Shown here: piece after piece, positions 11,542-12,198 of the stretch
Numbering within the stretch: position 1 is the stretch's first letter
Layout of the letters: each line of letters opens with the position of its first letter
Source: Planctomycetota bacterium
GTDB taxonomy: Bacteria; Planctomycetota; B129-G9
NCBI GenBank assembly: GCA_003644325.1
Contig: QNCA01000011.1
Location: forward strand, 1-12,198
DNA length: 12,198 nt
Direction of reading: 5' to 3'
Translations under genes and position numbers: made by a program
The notes under the pieces: generated by a model
Database searches by the model: none
What the model saw: only the letters and a program-made list of their open reading frames with translations
What the model was told of the DNA's origin: nothing

Positions 11542-12198
11542 TTAGTGGGGGTGGGGGGCTCGACGATGGATGCGGCGGAGGCGGCCACCGCGGCAGTCCA
11601 GGTATAAGCGTCTGGCGTGCGGACGGAGTTCGTTGAGGGGTCTGAGGGCCATTATGACGACCCGCTGTCGTTTTGCCGGGCCGAATTGCTCCGACTCGAA
11701 CCGCCGGCTCATTTTCGGAGGCATGCTGGCGATAAGTCCTTGCATTTCCTGACTTTGCAGGAGCGCCTGGACCTTTTCTCTCACTTCTTCACTGGGAGGG
11801 CCGTTCTTCAGCGCTTCCACCAGTTCCAGGATCTGTTGAGGGGGAAGGCTCCTGCGCGCGTGCGCCCTGATGAAAAGTGCCATTTCCACCATGCTGAAGG
11901 GCATGTGCCTGACTACCATGCCGTAGTATCTGAGGAGGGTCTGTTTGCGGAGTTTGCCCCGGTAGCCGGGTGCATCCTTGGGGGGCAGGGCGGCTGGGGG
12001 ATTATTCTCCAGGTCCCGCCTTATCTTCTCGATGGCCCACTGCTTCAGTTGCCTGCATTTGTGCGGTTTGCCGGTCAGCGCGTCGATTTGCTCCTTTTGC
12101 TCCTTTGGCAGGTTCGGGTAAAAATCGTTGATGAGCGCCTCGCACTCCATTCTCCTAAACACTTGCATGATCTTTTTGCGGTCCAGAGGTTCGTCGGG
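11542..12198 (-). CDS. Unrecognised helical protein, 5' end beyond the window (at least 218 aa)
   Basis: The frame is open to base 12198; ATG 12168 has no good ribosome site, so the start is probably outside the window. Visible sequence begins PDEPLDRKKIMQVFRRME and is mostly charged helix: NDFYPNLPKEQKEQIDALTG, RQLKQWAIEKIRRDLENNPP, KQTLLRYYGMVVRHMPFSMV, LPPQQILELVEALKNGPPSE and EKVQALLQSQEMQGLIASMP. No membrane segment, signal or catalytic motif is seen in this part. I do not recognise the family. The last ~25 residues (HARRLYLDCRGGRLRRIHRR...) change to an Arg/His-rich composition, while another frame over the same bases reads like ordinary protein (see findings). Ends TAA, next to the REP-like cluster. 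It may be a conserved planctomycete protein, but this is a guess. Confidence 0.7.
   Translation of the reverse strand, partial: PDEPLDRKKIMQVFRRMECEALINDFYPNLPKEQKEQIDALTGKPHKCRQLKQWAIEKIRRDLENNPPAALPPKDAPGYRGKLRKQTLLRYYGMVVRHMPFSMVEMALFIRAHARRSLPPQQILELVEALKNGPPSEEVREKVQALLQSQEMQGLIASMPPKMSRRFESEQFGPAKRQRVVIMALRPLNELRPHARRLYLDCRGGRLRRIHRRAPHPH

Noticed and set aside
1..12198. tRNA, rRNA or known riboswitches
   Set aside because: I saw no cloverleaf with a T-loop consensus, no rRNA core sequence, and no riboswitch core motif in the spacers.

Overview
The window (12,198 bp, GC-rich genes with AT-richer spacers) looks like a piece of a Planctomycetota or other PVC-superphylum chromosome, probably from an environmental genome. 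This is inferred from style rather than from a marker gene. The signs are a PEP-CTERM sorted protein, HEAT-repeat proteins ending in a WxxWW motif, several small zinc-ribbon proteins, many exported repeat-scaffold proteins, and intergenic spacers crowded with REP-like and 'CACAGAT/CACGGAG' repeats. There are no rRNA, tRNA, CRISPR or transposase genes.

Layout. (1) 1-743: the 3' end of larC, a nickel-cofactor maturation gene cut by the window edge. It is followed by a 69-aa zinc-ribbon protein (804-1013). (2) A sigma70-like promoter (1062-1088) starts a same-strand run to 8118. This run holds a 203-aa zinc-ribbon protein (1131-1742), a large exported TPR plus HEXXH metallopeptidase protein split by one in-frame TAG (1791-2798 and 2814-4883), an exported HEAT-like protein with an unassigned C-terminal domain (5012-7111), and an exported HEAT-repeat protein (7129-8118). 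(3) On the minus strand, an LVIVD beta-propeller protein with a PEP-CTERM tail (8173-9327), with its own likely promoter. (4) 9409-9858: a 450-bp spacer with repeats, then a double zinc-ribbon membrane protein (9859-10269). (5) 10270-10538: a repeat-rich convergent spacer. (6) A small exported HEAT protein on the minus strand (10539-10901) with a good promoter. (7) 10902-11541: a repeat-rich spacer with a nested inverted repeat and a cluster of GGTGACAGTCACC palindromes. (8) 11542-12198: an unrecognised minus-strand protein running off the edge.

The 1131-8118 genes read as one transcription unit. Most of its products carry signal peptides and are built from protein-interaction repeats (TPR, HEAT). 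They may work together in the cell envelope around a metallopeptidase of the Peptidase_MA (gluzincin) type, but their actual role is unknown. The most striking observation is the amber codon. It lies in one continuous frame, exactly at the position of a TPR repeat where Tyr is the family consensus, and it is the only TAG among the gene ends in the window. It is most simply a recent nonsense mutation or a consensus error, but readthrough or UAG reassignment deserves a check.
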